A stretch of DNA of 64,000 bases, taken from positions 62,001-126,000 of the forward strand of contig JAFZZI010000004.1 of assembly GCA_017615835.1 (NCBI GenBank). The letters run 5' to 3'. The position numbers and the translations under genes are program-made. Origin of the DNA: Bacteroidaceae bacterium. GTDB lineage: Bacteria; Bacteroidota; Bacteroidia; Bacteroidales; Bacteroidaceae. Below the pieces are notes generated by a model. It was not told where the DNA came from, searched no databases, and worked only from the letters and a program-made list of their open reading frames with translations. Positions 8,183 to 17,533 of the stretch are shown here, piece after piece (position 1 is the first letter of the stretch; each line of letters starts with the position of its first letter).

Positions 8183-8212
8183 AAAGTGGGGGAAAGTGGA
8201 TTAAAGTGGAGG
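8183..8212 (+). promoter_or_regulatory. three tandem MraZ-binding boxes
   Basis: Three exact 10-bp repeats begin AAAGTGG: AAAGTGGGGG, AAAGTGGATT, AAAGTGGAGG. Tandem GTGG-type repeats with 10-bp period upstream of mraZ are the known target of MraZ, so this is the expected autoregulatory operator of the dcw operon. The boxes end 9 nt before the -7 element, overlapping the -33 region. Confidence 0.85.
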
Positions 8213-8221
8213 AATTTTTTA

Positions 8222-8229
8222 TAATTTTG
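8222..8229 (+). promoter_or_regulatory. -7 element of the dcw operon promoter
   Basis: TAATTTTG matches TAnnTTTG exactly and lies 37 nt before the mraZ ATG. The -33 position falls in the MraZ boxes and has no clear TTTG, as would fit a regulated promoter. Confidence 0.6.
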
Positions 8230-8266
8230 ACGCAATGATGTAATTAAGATACCCAAATTAGATAGA

Positions 8267-8764
8267 ATGAGTCTGATAGGTCAGTTCGCGGCAAAACTTG
8301 ACAGCAAGAACAGGGTGTTCCTGCCTGCTGCGTTCCGTCGTTCCATTCAGACTGTAGTAGCCGGGACGGATGCAGAAGACAAGGTAAAGTCTCCGGAGGT
8401 TACTTTGGTGGTGCGCCGTGATCTTTTCGAGAACTGTCTGGTCATCTATCCTGAGAGCGAGTGGCGTGCTGAGATTGAAAAGGTTCGTTCCAAACTCAAT
8501 CGTTTCGACAGTCTTCAGCAGATGATTTTCCGTAAACTTGTGTCAGAGGCACAGGAGGTAACTCTTGATTCGAATGGAAGATTTCTCCTGCCCAAGGGGC
8601 TGCTTGAAAAGGTGGGAATAACACAGGAGGTGTTGTTTGTGGGAATGGAGCGGACTATTGAAATGTGGGCTCCGTCCGTCGCAGGAAAGTCTGACGTAGG
8701 TGGGGAACCGTTCATGAGCGATGCTGAATTTGAAGAGGGTATCAAACAGTTTATGGCCGAGTGA
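8267..8764 (+). CDS. mraZ: Transcriptional regulator MraZ
   Basis: A 165-residue AbrB-like DNA-binding protein that binds repeats in its own promoter and controls the division and cell-wall operon. Two SpoVT/AbrB-type domains are visible: the first opens with GQFAAKLDSKNRVFLPAAFRR (conserved K-D-x-K-x-R-x-x-L-P), the second holds EVTLDSNGRFLLPKGLLEKVGI with the same fold signature. Compared with the usual 140-150 residues, it has a longer loop after VAGTDAEDKVKSPE and a C-terminal acidic tail. It is the first gene of the dcw cluster, 22 nt from rsmH. Three 10-bp boxes at 8183-8212 provide its likely binding site. Confidence 0.95.
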   Translation: MSLIGQFAAKLDSKNRVFLPAAFRRSIQTVVAGTDAEDKVKSPEVTLVVRRDLFENCLVIYPESEWRAEIEKVRSKLNRFDSLQQMIFRKLVSEAQEVTLDSNGRFLLPKGLLEKVGITQEVLFVGMERTIEMWAPSVAGKSDVGGEPFMSDAEFEEGIKQFMAE

Positions 8765-8786
8765 GAGATATTAGTCACATAGCAGA

Positions 8787-9701
8787 ATGTTGGAGAACAA
8801 CGAGACGACATATCACGTACCGGTACTTCTCAGACAGAGTGTAGATGGACTGGTCGTTGATCCCGATGGGATCTATGCCGACGCCACTTTTGGCGGCGGA
8901 GGTCACTCTCGCGAGATTCTTGTGCGTCTCTCATCAAAAGGTCGTCTTTATGGCTTCGACCAGGATATGGATGCCATGTCCAACAAACTTGAGGACAGCC
9001 GTTTTACTTTTGTTTATAGCAATTTCAGGTACATGCGCAACTTCATGCGCTACTATGGCGTGGAGAAGTTGGATGGCATTATTGCCGATCTGGGCGTGTC
9101 GTGGCATCATTTCGATGAGGCTGAGCGGGGTTTTTCTTTTAGGTTTGACGCCCCTCTGGACATGCGCATGAATCGCAGGGATGGGTTATGTGCGGCTGAT
9201 GTCTTGAACAGTTACTCTGAGGAGGAAATTGCCCGCCTATTCCGCACTTATGGCGAGTTGCAATGCGGCGGCCGTCTTGCCAAAGCGGTAATATCTGCAA
9301 GAGATAACGGTCGCATTGAAACTACAGGTCAGCTTTGTCGGTTGGCAGAACCTATACTTGGTCGTGAACGTGCACGCAAGGAGATGGCCAAGGTCTTTCA
9401 GGCTTTGCGCATTGAGGTAAATCATGAGACAAAGGCATTGCAGAGTTTGCTTGAACAAGCTGCAGGACTGTTGAAGTGTGGTGGAAGACTAGTGGTGATA
9501 ACATACCATTCTATCGAGGACCGCATGGTTAAGAATGTGATGAAAAGCGGAAATATTGATGGAACCGTTGAGCGTGACTTCTATGGGAACAGCTGTGTGC
9601 CGTATCGCTTGGTAGGCAAGCCTGTCACGGCTGATGCAGCCGAACAGGCTTCAAACCCGCGTTCACGGAGCGCAAGGCTGAGGGTGGCAGAAAGGGTTTA
9701 G
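8787..9701 (+). CDS. rsmH: 16S rRNA (cytosine(1402)-N(4))-methyltransferase RsmH
   Basis: A 304-residue S-adenosylmethionine-dependent enzyme that methylates N4 of C1402 in the decoding centre of 16S rRNA (formerly MraW). Family landmarks: the N-terminal YHVPVLLRQSVDGL, the SAM-binding ATFGGGGHSREIL, GIIADLGVSWHHFDEAERGFSFR, and near the C-terminus VVITYHSIEDRMVKNVMK followed by NPRSRSARLRVAER, which closes nearly all family members. Length is normal. It lies between mraZ and ftsL in the standard dcw order; ftsL begins 3 nt after its stop. Confidence 0.97.
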   Translation: MLENNETTYHVPVLLRQSVDGLVVDPDGIYADATFGGGGHSREILVRLSSKGRLYGFDQDMDAMSNKLEDSRFTFVYSNFRYMRNFMRYYGVEKLDGIIADLGVSWHHFDEAERGFSFRFDAPLDMRMNRRDGLCAADVLNSYSEEEIARLFRTYGELQCGGRLAKAVISARDNGRIETTGQLCRLAEPILGRERARKEMAKVFQALRIEVNHETKALQSLLEQAAGLLKCGGRLVVITYHSIEDRMVKNVMKSGNIDGTVERDFYGNSCVPYRLVGKPVTADAAEQASNPRSRSARLRVAERV

Positions 9702-9704
9702 ATT

Positions 9705-10076
9705 ATGGCGGAATCGATAAACGGAAGACAGAGCGAGGACTCTGGACGCAAGTTCAGCCTCAAGCAGTTCCTGAGGGGCGATGATCCGCGTATGATGGCC
9801 TTCATCCGACGTCAGATCCCCCTGATAGTCCTTGTAATTGTTCTGGTAATGATCTACATAGGAAACCGATATGACAGCCAGTGCGATTTGGTTCGTATTG
9901 AGAGAATGAAAGAGGAGCTTGTAGATGTGCGTTATCAGGCATTGAACATAACGAGTGATGTGTCGGCAAAGAGTAAACCGTCTTACATTGAACAGGTCGT
10001 GGGTGGGGGAACATATGGCCTTCAGTCGTCCAAACAGCCTCCTTATCGCATAGTCGGCAGAAAAAAGAGAAGATGA
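9705..10076 (+). CDS. ftsL: FtsL-like cell division protein
   Basis: A 123-residue bitopic membrane protein: a basic cytoplasmic stretch of about 35 residues ending in FIRRQ, one transmembrane helix (IPLIVLVIVLVMIYIGNRY, about 39-57) and a periplasmic segment that begins with a heptad-like helix (CDLVRIERMKEELVDVRYQALNITSDV). This is the topology of FtsL, which pairs with FtsQ and a FtsB-like partner to activate FtsW-FtsI at the septum. Sequence conservation in this family is low, so the call rests mainly on its position between rsmH and ftsI and on topology. Its stop overlaps the ftsI start by 4 nt (ATGA). Confidence 0.85.
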   Translation: MAESINGRQSEDSGRKFSLKQFLRGDDPRMMAFIRRQIPLIVLVIVLVMIYIGNRYDSQCDLVRIERMKEELVDVRYQALNITSDVSAKSKPSYIEQVVGGGTYGLQSSKQPPYRIVGRKKRR

Positions 10077-12229
10077 GCGAAGTGAACAAAGAGGACAAGT
10101 CGGTGGTGCGATTCAGGATTCTGACTATCCTGATGAGCGTCGTGGCGCTTTTTATAATAGTGCAGATGTGCCGCGTCATGTTCGCTGAGCGCAGATACTG
10201 GAAAGAAGTATCTAATTACATGGTCTCATGGAACAAAACCATAGAGCCGCGTCGTGGAAACATATTGAGCGACGAGGGGCTCCTGATGGCCAGTAGCATG
10301 CCGCAGTACCGGATATATCTTGACTTCGTTACCAGTGAGAGGGTCGCAAAACTGAAAGATTCGGATCAGAACCGCAAGGATACGTTGTTCTATAAATCGC
10401 TGGATGAAACAGTGTCGGCCATGCACAACCTGTTTCCGTCAATTCCTCAGAGCCGTTTCAGGGAACATTATGTACGGGGTCATTCTATCAAGAGCAAATA
10501 CTATCCCCTGGTGCCTGACGGCAAGGTTCTCTCGTATAACCAGTTCAAGGAGGCTGTCGTTACTGTTCCATGGCTGAAGCCAAGATACGAAGGCTGGTTC
10601 TACAGCAAGGATGGCAGGGTGTCGCGTAAGAAACCATTCGGCCAGCTCGCTACCCGTACTCTGGGTGACCTGTATGGGGCAAAGGATTCTGCAAGGTATG
10701 GATTGGAGTTTTCGTTCGATTCGGTGTTGCGAGGAACTCCGGGAATAGGTCATGAGGAGAGAATTCGCAACACTACCCGTGTAATAGTGGACAAGGAGCA
10801 GACGGATGGTTCCGATATAGTGACTACGCTGAATGTACAGATGCAGGATATAGCCGAAACTGCTTTGAGGCGACGTCTTCTGGATCTGAACTCCTACTCG
10901 GGAGTGGCGGTGCTGATGGATGTGGCGACTGGAGACATTAAGGCAATGGCAAGCCTTACGCGTACCGGTGACGGCAGTTACTATGAAATTCAGAATAATG
11001 TAGTAAAAGAGATTTACGAGCCGGGCTCCACTTTCAAGACGGTGTCCATGATGGTGGCGCTTGATGCCGGCAAGATGAGCATAAATGACAGCGTTTATTG
11101 CGAGAAAGGACAGTATTTCGGTTTTGGGGGTGTCCGGATGACCGACTCTCATGGACTTGGCTGGGCTACAGCCGCTGAGGTGTTGATGGAGTCGTCGAAT
11201 ATAGGTACTGCCAAACTGATATCGAAGGCGTTCAAGGGCCACGAAGAGGAGTTTGTCGAAGGTGTCTACAAGACAGGTATCAACACCCATTTCGATCTGC
11301 AGTTGACTGGTACGGCCGCACCGGTCATACGCAAAGGCGGTTATTGGGATGCTACCCGGTTGCCTTGGATGTCGTACGGATATAATGTGCAGTTGCCGGC
11401 CATTAACACTCTGGCCTTTTACAACGGCATAGCTAACGGTGGCAAAATGGTTGCTCCCAGACTGGTGACCGAGGTTCGCCGGGATGGACAGGTGGTCAAA
11501 AGTTTTCCGGTTGTTACCGTAACTGAAAGAATGTGCGGTGACAGCACACTTAAGGACATCCGTTATATGCTGGAGAAGGTTGTTGAGGAGGGAACGGGTA
11601 AGCAGGCCGGTTCAAGCCGCTTCAAGGTGGCAGGAAAGACGGGAACAGCTCAGCTTTCGCAAGGAGCCGGGGGCTATACTGCATCGGGACGATCTTATCT
11701 GGCGTCTTTCTGCGGCTACTTCCCGGCAGATAATCCCAGATTCTCGTGTATTGTCACGATACGCACCCAAAAGGGGCAACTTGCATACGGAGCCGGAGCT
11801 GCCGGGCCGGTTTTTCATGAGATTTCAGAGAAGGTAATGTCCATGTTGGGTGAAAGTAATCTTGCTGATGCACGCGATACAGTGAACAGTCATGTGCCGA
11901 CAGTATTGTCTGGAGATATGTCAAAAGCAGGATACATTCTGTCAAAACTGGGGATTACGGCATATCCGAAAGATGGCAGCGAACTCGCTGACAGTTTGTG
12001 GGGAAAGGTCACTAATGAGAATGATTCCATTGTGATAACACCTCGGGAGTATCGTAACGGTCTGGTACCGGATGTGGTAGGTATGGGCGCTTCTGATGCC
12101 GTATATCTTCTGGAGAGTGTCGGACTTAAAGTTGGATTGAGCGGAGTGGGTCGAGTGTATAGTCAGAGTCTGTCAGCAGGAACGGCTTTCAAGCAGGGTA
12201 GTTATATTTTGATTAAACTGAGGATGTGA
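10073..12229 (+). CDS. ftsI: Division-specific penicillin-binding protein (FtsI/PBP3-type transpeptidase) with PASTA domain
   Basis: A 718-residue class B penicillin-binding protein that crosslinks septal peptidoglycan together with FtsW. A single membrane anchor lies near residues 15-38 ([18 protein letters not shown]), followed by the dimerisation domain ([12 protein letters not shown] near residue 60). The transpeptidase motifs are all present: S-x-x-K as EPGSTFKT with catalytic Ser319, S-x-N as SSNIG, and K-T-G as [10 protein letters not shown]-terminal PASTA domain (about 655-718, [24 protein letters not shown]) is longer than in E. coli FtsI and typical of Bacteroidetes. It overlaps ftsL by 4 nt and murE by 1 nt, so translation is probably coupled. 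Confidence 0.95.
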   Translation: MSEVNKEDKSVVRFRILTILMSVVALFIIVQMCRVMFAERRYWKEVSNYMVSWNKTIEPRRGNILSDEGLLMASSMPQYRIYLDFVTSERVAKLKDSDQNRKDTLFYKSLDETVSAMHNLFPSIPQSRFREHYVRGHSIKSKYYPLVPDGKVLSYNQFKEAVVTVPWLKPRYEGWFYSKDGRVSRKKPFGQLATRTLGDLYGAKDSARYGLEFSFDSVLRGTPGIGHEERIRNTTRVIVDKEQTDGSDIVTTLNVQMQDIAETALRRRLLDLNSYSGVAVLMDVATGDIKAMASLTRTGDGSYYEIQNNVVKEIYEPGSTFKTVSMMVALDAGKMSINDSVYCEKGQYFGFGGVRMTDSHGLGWATAAEVLMESSNIGTAKLISKAFKGHEEEFVEGVYKTGINTHFDLQLTGTAAPVIRKGGYWDATRLPWMSYGYNVQLPAINTLAFYNGIANGGKMVAPRLVTEVRRDGQVVKSFPVVTVTERMCGDSTLKDIRYMLEKVVEEGTGKQAGSSRFKVAGKTGTAQLSQGAGGYTASGRSYLASFCGYFPADNPRFSCIVTIRTQKGQLAYGAGAAGPVFHEISEKVMSMLGESNLADARDTVNSHVPTVLSGDMSKAGYILSKLGITAYPKDGSELADSLWGKVTNENDSIVITPREYRNGLVPDVVGMGASDAVYLLESVGLKVGLSGVGRVYSQSLSAGTAFKQGSYILIKLRM

Positions 12230-13680
12230 TGATTACGGTAGCAGATCTTGTCAAGGATATCAACCTCCTTGAAGTGAAGGGAGATACTGGAAAAGTTGTC
12301 TCGGGTGTGGCGATAGACTCGCGCATGGCAGGCTTCGGGTATATGTTCATCGCCATCAAGGGTACAACCCAGGATGGACATGCCTATATTGGCAAGGCAA
12401 TAAGCCAAGGAGCTGTTGCGGTTGTCTGTCAGGACATGCCCGAAAATCCGGATCCTTCGGTTGTGTGGCTGAGGGTTCAGGATACCAGCGATGCCGTAGG
12501 CCGCATTGCTACCCGTTTCTATGGCAACCCGACATCAAAGATTATTCTTGTCGGAGTGACGGGAACGAACGGTAAGACTACTATAGCGACACTTCTGTAC
12601 GAGATGTTCCGCAAGTTCGGATACAAGTGCGGACTGATTTCGACTGTATGCAATTATATTGATGGTGAGCCTATTGAGACGGATCATACTACTCCCGATG
12701 CCATTACTTTGAACAGTCTTCTTGGCCGGATGGCCGACGAAGGTTGCAAGTATGTGTTCATGGAGTGCAGTTCGCATGCCATTGATCAGAAACGCATCGG
12801 AGGACTTAAGTATGCCGGCGGAATATTCACGAACCTGACACGCGATCATCTGGACTATCATAAGACTGTAGATAACTATCTGAAAGCAAAGAAGGCCTTT
12901 TTTGACGGCCTTGGCAAGGATGCTTTTGCAGTAACTAATCTGGATGACAGAAATGGACTGGTAATGACACAGAATACAAGGGCCAAAGTCACGACGTATT
13001 CTCTTCGCAGTATCAGCGATTTCAAGGGAAAGGTGCTTGAGTCTGGTTTCGAGGGCATGTTGATGGATATCAACGGACGTGAAGTGTTCCTTCGTTTCAT
13101 AGGCAGGTTCAATGCAAGCAACCTTCTCGCCGTTTACGGAACGGCCTGCAATCTTGGACGAGATCCGATTGAGGTTCTCAGGGTTATGAGTACTCTGGTG
13201 CCGGTAAACGGACGTTTCGATGCACTGCATTCGCCTAAGGGCTTTACTGCGATTGTGGATTACGCGCATACCCCTGATGCTCTGGTTAATGTGCTGGAGT
13301 CAATTCGTGAAGTGCAGAATGGGAAGGGCAGGCTTATCACTGTTGTAGGTGCCGGCGGAAACCGCGATAAGGGCAAACGGCCTCTGATGGCAATGGAGAG
13401 CGCCAGACGCAGTGACAAACTGATAATTACATCGGATAATCCAAGGTTCGAGGAACCTCAGGACATAATAAATGATATGCTGGCTGGCCTGACTTCGGCT
13501 GACATGAGGAAGACCCTGACCATTGTGGACCGGAAGGAGGCTATACGTACAGCCTGCATGATGGCTGAAAAGGGTGATGTCGTTCTCGTGGCAGGAAAAG
13601 GCCATGAGACATACCAGGATGTGAAAGGGGTAAAGCACCACTTTGACGACAAGGAGGTGATTGCGGAATGTTTTGAATAA
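12229..13680 (+). CDS. murE: UDP-N-acetylmuramoyl-L-alanyl-D-glutamate--2,6-diaminopimelate ligase MurE
   Basis: Cytosolic Mur ligase adding the third residue to the UDP-MurNAc-dipeptide using ATP. The P-loop [15 protein letters not shown] lies near residue 110, the central domain includes the carbamylated-lysine region, and the C-terminal domain carries [14 protein letters not shown] is the recognised signature for meso-diaminopimelate specificity, so the wall is predicted to be of the DAP type. I start at the ATG at 12229, which overlaps the ftsI stop (TGATG); a GTG one codon earlier is also in frame. 483 residues, the normal length. mraY starts 7 nt after the stop. Confidence 0.96.
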   Translation: MITVADLVKDINLLEVKGDTGKVVSGVAIDSRMAGFGYMFIAIKGTTQDGHAYIGKAISQGAVAVVCQDMPENPDPSVVWLRVQDTSDAVGRIATRFYGNPTSKIILVGVTGTNGKTTIATLLYEMFRKFGYKCGLISTVCNYIDGEPIETDHTTPDAITLNSLLGRMADEGCKYVFMECSSHAIDQKRIGGLKYAGGIFTNLTRDHLDYHKTVDNYLKAKKAFFDGLGKDAFAVTNLDDRNGLVMTQNTRAKVTTYSLRSISDFKGKVLESGFEGMLMDINGREVFLRFIGRFNASNLLAVYGTACNLGRDPIEVLRVMSTLVPVNGRFDALHSPKGFTAIVDYAHTPDALVNVLESIREVQNGKGRLITVVGAGGNRDKGKRPLMAMESARRSDKLIITSDNPRFEEPQDIINDMLAGLTSADMRKTLTIVDRKEAIRTACMMAEKGDVVLVAGKGHETYQDVKGVKHHFDDKEVIAECFE

Positions 13681-13687
13681 ATATGCT

Positions 13688-14965
13688 ATGCTGTACTATC
13701 TGTTCCAGTATCTTGGCAAGTTGAACTTTCCTGGCGCGGGAATGTTCTCGTACGTCACTTTCAGGGCCATATTGGCGATGGTCCTTTCAATCATCGTCTC
13801 GGCCTGGTTTGGCAAGTTTTTCATCAGATGCCTCAAAAACCGCAATATCTCGGAAACTCAGCGCGATGAAAAGACAGATCCGTTCGGAGTGGCCAAGAAG
13901 GGGGTCCCGACTATGGGCGGTGTGATTATAATAACTGCCATACTGGTGCCGTGCCTTCTTGTAGGGAAACTCGGGAACGTTTACATGATTCTCATGATTG
14001 TGACCACCTTATTGCTGGGTACGGTCGGTTTTGCGGATGACTATGTGAAGACTTTCAAAAAAAACAAGGAAGGTCTGAACGGTTGGGTAAAAATTACGGG
14101 GCAGGTCATACTTGGGCTTATTGTGGGGCTTACGCTTCGTTACAGCCCTCAGGTCGTGATGAATGAGAATGTCTCACATCGCATTGAGAATAATGTTGAG
14201 GTTGTAGTAAAGTCACCTGATGTAAAGTCGACGCGCACCACCATCCCGTTTGTCAAGGAACACAATCTTAACTATGCGAATTTTTTCAATTGGCTGGGTG
14301 AGCCTCTGAAGTATCAGGCCGGGTGGATATTCTTCGTGCTGTTGACTGTGTTTGTAGTTACAGCAGTGTCGAACGGATCTAACCTTAATGATGGCATGGA
14401 TGGTATGGCGGCCGGAAACTCGGCTATCATCGGTACTGCAATAGGTGTACTGGCCTACGTGTCTAGTAATGTTGTGGCTGCAGGACATTTCGACTTAATG
14501 TATATTCCCGGCAGCCAGGAGATGGTGGTTTTCCTCAGTGCCTTCGTTGGAGCGCTCATAGGCTTTTTGTGGTACAACTCTTACCCTGCTGAGATATTTA
14601 TGGGTGACACGGGAAGTCTGACCATCGGCGGCATCATAGCGGTGTCGGCCCTTTGCATACATAAGGAACTTCTTCTGCCGATACTGTGTGGTGTATTTCT
14701 CATGGAGAGTGTCTCTGTCATCGGACAGAGGTTTTACTACAAGTCGGGCAAGAAGAAGGGGGTACATCGCCGGTTGTGGAAGCGTACACCGTTTCATGAC
14801 CATTACCGCACTTCCCTTGAGCAGGTCCAAAAGTGCGATCCGGGCAGTACTGTCCTTTTCCGGGGCAGTGGCAGGCTTCAGTTTGAGACTAAAATTACGC
14901 TTCGGTTCTGGATTATCAGTATAGGACTTGCAGCGTTTGCTATATTGACTTTGAAAATCAGATGA
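13688..14965 (+). CDS. mraY: Phospho-N-acetylmuramoyl-pentapeptide-transferase MraY
   Basis: Integral membrane enzyme that transfers phospho-MurNAc-pentapeptide to undecaprenyl phosphate, forming lipid I. Ten or so membrane helices are visible. Motifs: TMGGVIII, FADDYVKTFKKNKEGL (Asp pair of the active site), NGSNLNDGMDGMAAG, FMGDTGSLTIGG and the C-terminal RRLWKRTPFHDH. About 55 residues between the third and fourth helices (YSPQVVMNENV through FFNWLGEPL) form an extra extracytoplasmic loop compared with E. coli, common in Bacteroidetes. The frame extends upstream into murE through a TTG at 13661, but MLYYLFQYLGKLN at 13688 is the family's normal N-terminus. 425 residues. Confidence 0.96.
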   Translation: MLYYLFQYLGKLNFPGAGMFSYVTFRAILAMVLSIIVSAWFGKFFIRCLKNRNISETQRDEKTDPFGVAKKGVPTMGGVIIITAILVPCLLVGKLGNVYMILMIVTTLLLGTVGFADDYVKTFKKNKEGLNGWVKITGQVILGLIVGLTLRYSPQVVMNENVSHRIENNVEVVVKSPDVKSTRTTIPFVKEHNLNYANFFNWLGEPLKYQAGWIFFVLLTVFVVTAVSNGSNLNDGMDGMAAGNSAIIGTAIGVLAYVSSNVVAAGHFDLMYIPGSQEMVVFLSAFVGALIGFLWYNSYPAEIFMGDTGSLTIGGIIAVSALCIHKELLLPILCGVFLMESVSVIGQRFYYKSGKKKGVHRRLWKRTPFHDHYRTSLEQVQKCDPGSTVLFRGSGRLQFETKITLRFWIISIGLAAFAILTLKIR

Positions 14966-16299
14966 CGATGACAAGGATTGTTGTGTTGGGTGCAGGTGAA
15001 AGTGGAGTGGGGGCTGCTGTCCTCGCTGTTAAACAGGGGTTTGAGGTGTTTGTATCGGACATGTCGTCAATTAAGCCTAAGTACCGGGACGAACTCATTC
15101 GCAGGGGAATACAGTTCGAAGAGGGAAAACATACCGAGGAACTTATTCTTTCTGCAAAAGAGGTGGTGAAGAGTCCGGGTATTCCCAATGACGCTCCAAT
15201 TATTGTGAAGTGCCGTGAGAAGGGAATCGGCATCATCTCTGAGATTGAGTTTGCAGGGCGATATTCTACGTCCAAGATGATTTGTATAACGGGTAGCAAC
15301 GGCAAGACGACCACGACATCTCTGATTTACCATATTTTCAAGATGGCGGGCAAGGATGTCGGACTGGCGGGTAACATAGGCAACAGTCTTGCGCTTCAGG
15401 TGGCTGAGGATCCGCATGAGTATTATGTTATCGAACTGAGCAGTTTCCAGCTTGACAATATGTACGACTTCAAGGCTGACATAGCCATTCTGATGAACAT
15501 TACCCCCGACCATCTTGACCGTTACGGACAGGAGATGCAGAATTATGTCGATGCCAAGATGAGAGTCGTACGTAACCAGACACAGGATGACGCTTTCGTG
15601 TTCTGGAACGATGACCCGATTATTCAACGCGAGCTTAAGAAGTATGGCATTACTGCTAAACTGTATCCTTTTGCCGAGGCCAAGGCTGCAGGGCTCGCCT
15701 CGTATGTAGAGGATGGAAAGGTGTGGTTCAACACTCCTGTATCCTTCAACATGGAACAGGAATCGCTTGCCCTGACGGGAAAGCACAACCTTTATAATTC
15801 GATGGCAGCAGGCATTTCGGCCGGTATTGCAGGTATACACAAAGAGACTATACGCGAGGCACTACAGACCTTCAAGGGAGTCGAGCACAGGCTTGAGAGG
15901 GTTGCCAGGGTAGGCGGGGTTGATTATATAAACGACTCGAAGGCGACAAACGTAAACAGTTGCTGGTATGCTCTTCAGAGCATGCCCGTGAAGTGCGTAC
16001 TGATCCTAGGGGGCAAGGACAAGGGAAATGACTACAATGAGATAGCTGATCTTGTGCGGGAAAAGTGCTGTGGGCTGGTCTATCTTGGCCTGCACAATGA
16101 AAAACTTCATGGTTTTTTTGACAGTTTCGGTATCCCCGTGGCTGACGTACAGTCGATGAAGGATGCTGTCGATGCTGCTGCCGGCATGGCCTCGGAAGGG
16201 CAGATAGTCCTTCTCAGTCCCTGTTGCGCCAGCTTCGACCTTTTCATGAGTTATGAGGACAGAGGTGATCAATTCAAAGCCTGTGTCAGAGCGTTATAG
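14962..16299 (+). CDS. murD: UDP-N-acetylmuramoylalanine--D-glutamate ligase MurD
   Basis: Adds D-glutamate to UDP-MurNAc-L-Ala in the cytosol. The N-terminal Rossmann-like domain opens with MTRIVVLGAGESGVGAA; the ATP-binding loop CITGSNGKTTTTSL is near residue 112; ELSSFQLDNM and ITPDHLDRYG follow as in other MurD; the C-terminal domain includes YINDSKATNVNSCWYAL and LSPCCASFDLF. 445 residues, normal length. The first ATG overlaps the mraY stop by 4 nt; an ATG two codons later (14968) fits the family N-terminus equally well. ftsW follows after 6 nt. Confidence 0.96.
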   Translation: MTMTRIVVLGAGESGVGAAVLAVKQGFEVFVSDMSSIKPKYRDELIRRGIQFEEGKHTEELILSAKEVVKSPGIPNDAPIIVKCREKGIGIISEIEFAGRYSTSKMICITGSNGKTTTTSLIYHIFKMAGKDVGLAGNIGNSLALQVAEDPHEYYVIELSSFQLDNMYDFKADIAILMNITPDHLDRYGQEMQNYVDAKMRVVRNQTQDDAFVFWNDDPIIQRELKKYGITAKLYPFAEAKAAGLASYVEDGKVWFNTPVSFNMEQESLALTGKHNLYNSMAAGISAGIAGIHKETIREALQTFKGVEHRLERVARVGGVDYINDSKATNVNSCWYALQSMPVKCVLILGGKDKGNDYNEIADLVREKCCGLVYLGLHNEKLHGFFDSFGIPVADVQSMKDAVDAAAGMASEGQIVLLSPCCASFDLFMSYEDRGDQFKACVRAL

Positions 16300-16305
16300 A
16301 GCATT

Positions 16306-17526
16306 ATGGATAAGGAAGAGAGGACATTGTTCAAGGGTAAGCCCATTCTTTGGCTGTTTGTCGGGCTATTGTGTCTGGTGTCGGTTATTGAGGTGTTCAG
16401 TGCTACAAGCCGAATGACTTTCGGCGGCGACCAGAACTACCTGATGCCGGTGCTTAAACATGTAGTTCATCTTGTTCTGGGCTTTGTGGTGCTTTTCCTT
16501 GTACATCGTATTCCTTACAGATTTTTTAAGGCCATCCCTTACATCCTGTTACCTGTGACAGCCGCAGCACTGGTGTGTCTTATGGTCAAGAGTGCCGTTA
16601 CAGGTGTCACAGATAGGTGGATTCAGCTTCCCGGGTTTTCGATACAACCATCGGAACTCGCCAAGATGGGTGTTATTGTGGCAGTGGCTGCATTGTTGGC
16701 AAAGTTGGATGAGGAGGATGAACTTTCGCAGGTCAGGATCTTCTGGCGTATTCTGTTGTTGTCAGGTAGTTTCATATTGATGATTATGCCGGAGAATCTC
16801 TCTACTGCCGTATTGCTGGCAATTGTAGTATTCCTGATGATGATAGTGGGCGGTATTCGCCCACGATATCTTCTTTACCTTACAGGAACGTGTGTTGCAC
16901 TCGGAGGTGCCATGCTTGCCGTGATGCTGTACGTATCGCCCCAGAAAATAGAGAAGTCGCCACTTCCGTCCCGTTTCCTGACATGGCAGGCCCGTGTTTT
17001 GGACTTTGTGGATGGTAGCGACAAGAACCTTACACCTCAGGATTATGTCAGGACAATAGCGCGTGACAAGCCTCAGGAGACACATGCAAACATTGCCATT
17101 GCCAGTAGCCATATTCTTGGTAGAGGTCCGGGTAATTCCGTAGAGAGGGATTTCGTTCAAGAAGCAAGCTGCGACTTCATTTATGCCATCATCATTGAGG
17201 AACTTGGCTTATTGGGGGCTCTTGTGGTGCTGTTCATTTACCTGTGGATTCTTCTGAAGTCAGGTGGTGTGGCGGCGCGTTGCGGCTCAAGAAAGTTCCC
17301 CCGATACCTTGCTATGGGTATAGCTTTTCTGATTACGCTCCAAGCCTTTGTCAATATGTCAGTTGCTGTTGGGCTAATACCTGTCACGGGGCAACCTTTG
17401 CCATTGATAAGTACTGGAGGAACTTCCATACTGATTACTTTTTTCTATTTCGGAATGTTGATAAGCATTAGCTGGAGCGGTGAAGAGGAACATGAAGAGA
17501 CTGTAGAAACGGCCGAAGAAAACTAG
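16306..17526 (+). CDS. ftsW: Septal peptidoglycan glycosyltransferase FtsW (SEDS family)
   Basis: A 406-residue polytopic membrane protein of the FtsW/RodA/SpoVE family that polymerises lipid II at the septum as partner of FtsI. About ten helices are visible, starting at LWLFVGLLCLVSVIEVFSATS. Family motifs: RWIQLPGFSIQPSELAKMGVIV (W-x-x-x-x-x-x-x-Q-P-S-E), ENLSTAVLL, the loop RGPGNSVERDFVQEASCDFIYAIIIEELG with the conserved E-x-x-x-D-F-I-x-A-x-x-x-E-E-x-G pattern, and PVTGQPLPLISTGGTS near the C-terminus. The C-terminal tail is acidic (GEEEHEETVETAEEN). Placed between murD and murG in the dcw operon, which separates it from a RodA role. Confidence 0.96.
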   Translation: MDKEERTLFKGKPILWLFVGLLCLVSVIEVFSATSRMTFGGDQNYLMPVLKHVVHLVLGFVVLFLVHRIPYRFFKAIPYILLPVTAAALVCLMVKSAVTGVTDRWIQLPGFSIQPSELAKMGVIVAVAALLAKLDEEDELSQVRIFWRILLLSGSFILMIMPENLSTAVLLAIVVFLMMIVGGIRPRYLLYLTGTCVALGGAMLAVMLYVSPQKIEKSPLPSRFLTWQARVLDFVDGSDKNLTPQDYVRTIARDKPQETHANIAIASSHILGRGPGNSVERDFVQEASCDFIYAIIIEELGLLGALVVLFIYLWILLKSGGVAARCGSRKFPRYLAMGIAFLITLQAFVNMSVAVGLIPVTGQPLPLISTGGTSILITFFYFGMLISISWSGEEEHEETVETAEEN

Positions 17527-17533
17527 AGGGAAT

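Noticed and set aside
10439-11290. 283-codon antisense frame inside ftsI
   Set aside because: It is opposite a fully supported gene, has no family motifs or start signals, and its residue pattern mirrors the codon usage of ftsI.
15067-15840. 257-codon antisense frame inside murD
   Set aside because: Shadow of a firm MurD gene; no recognisable domain.
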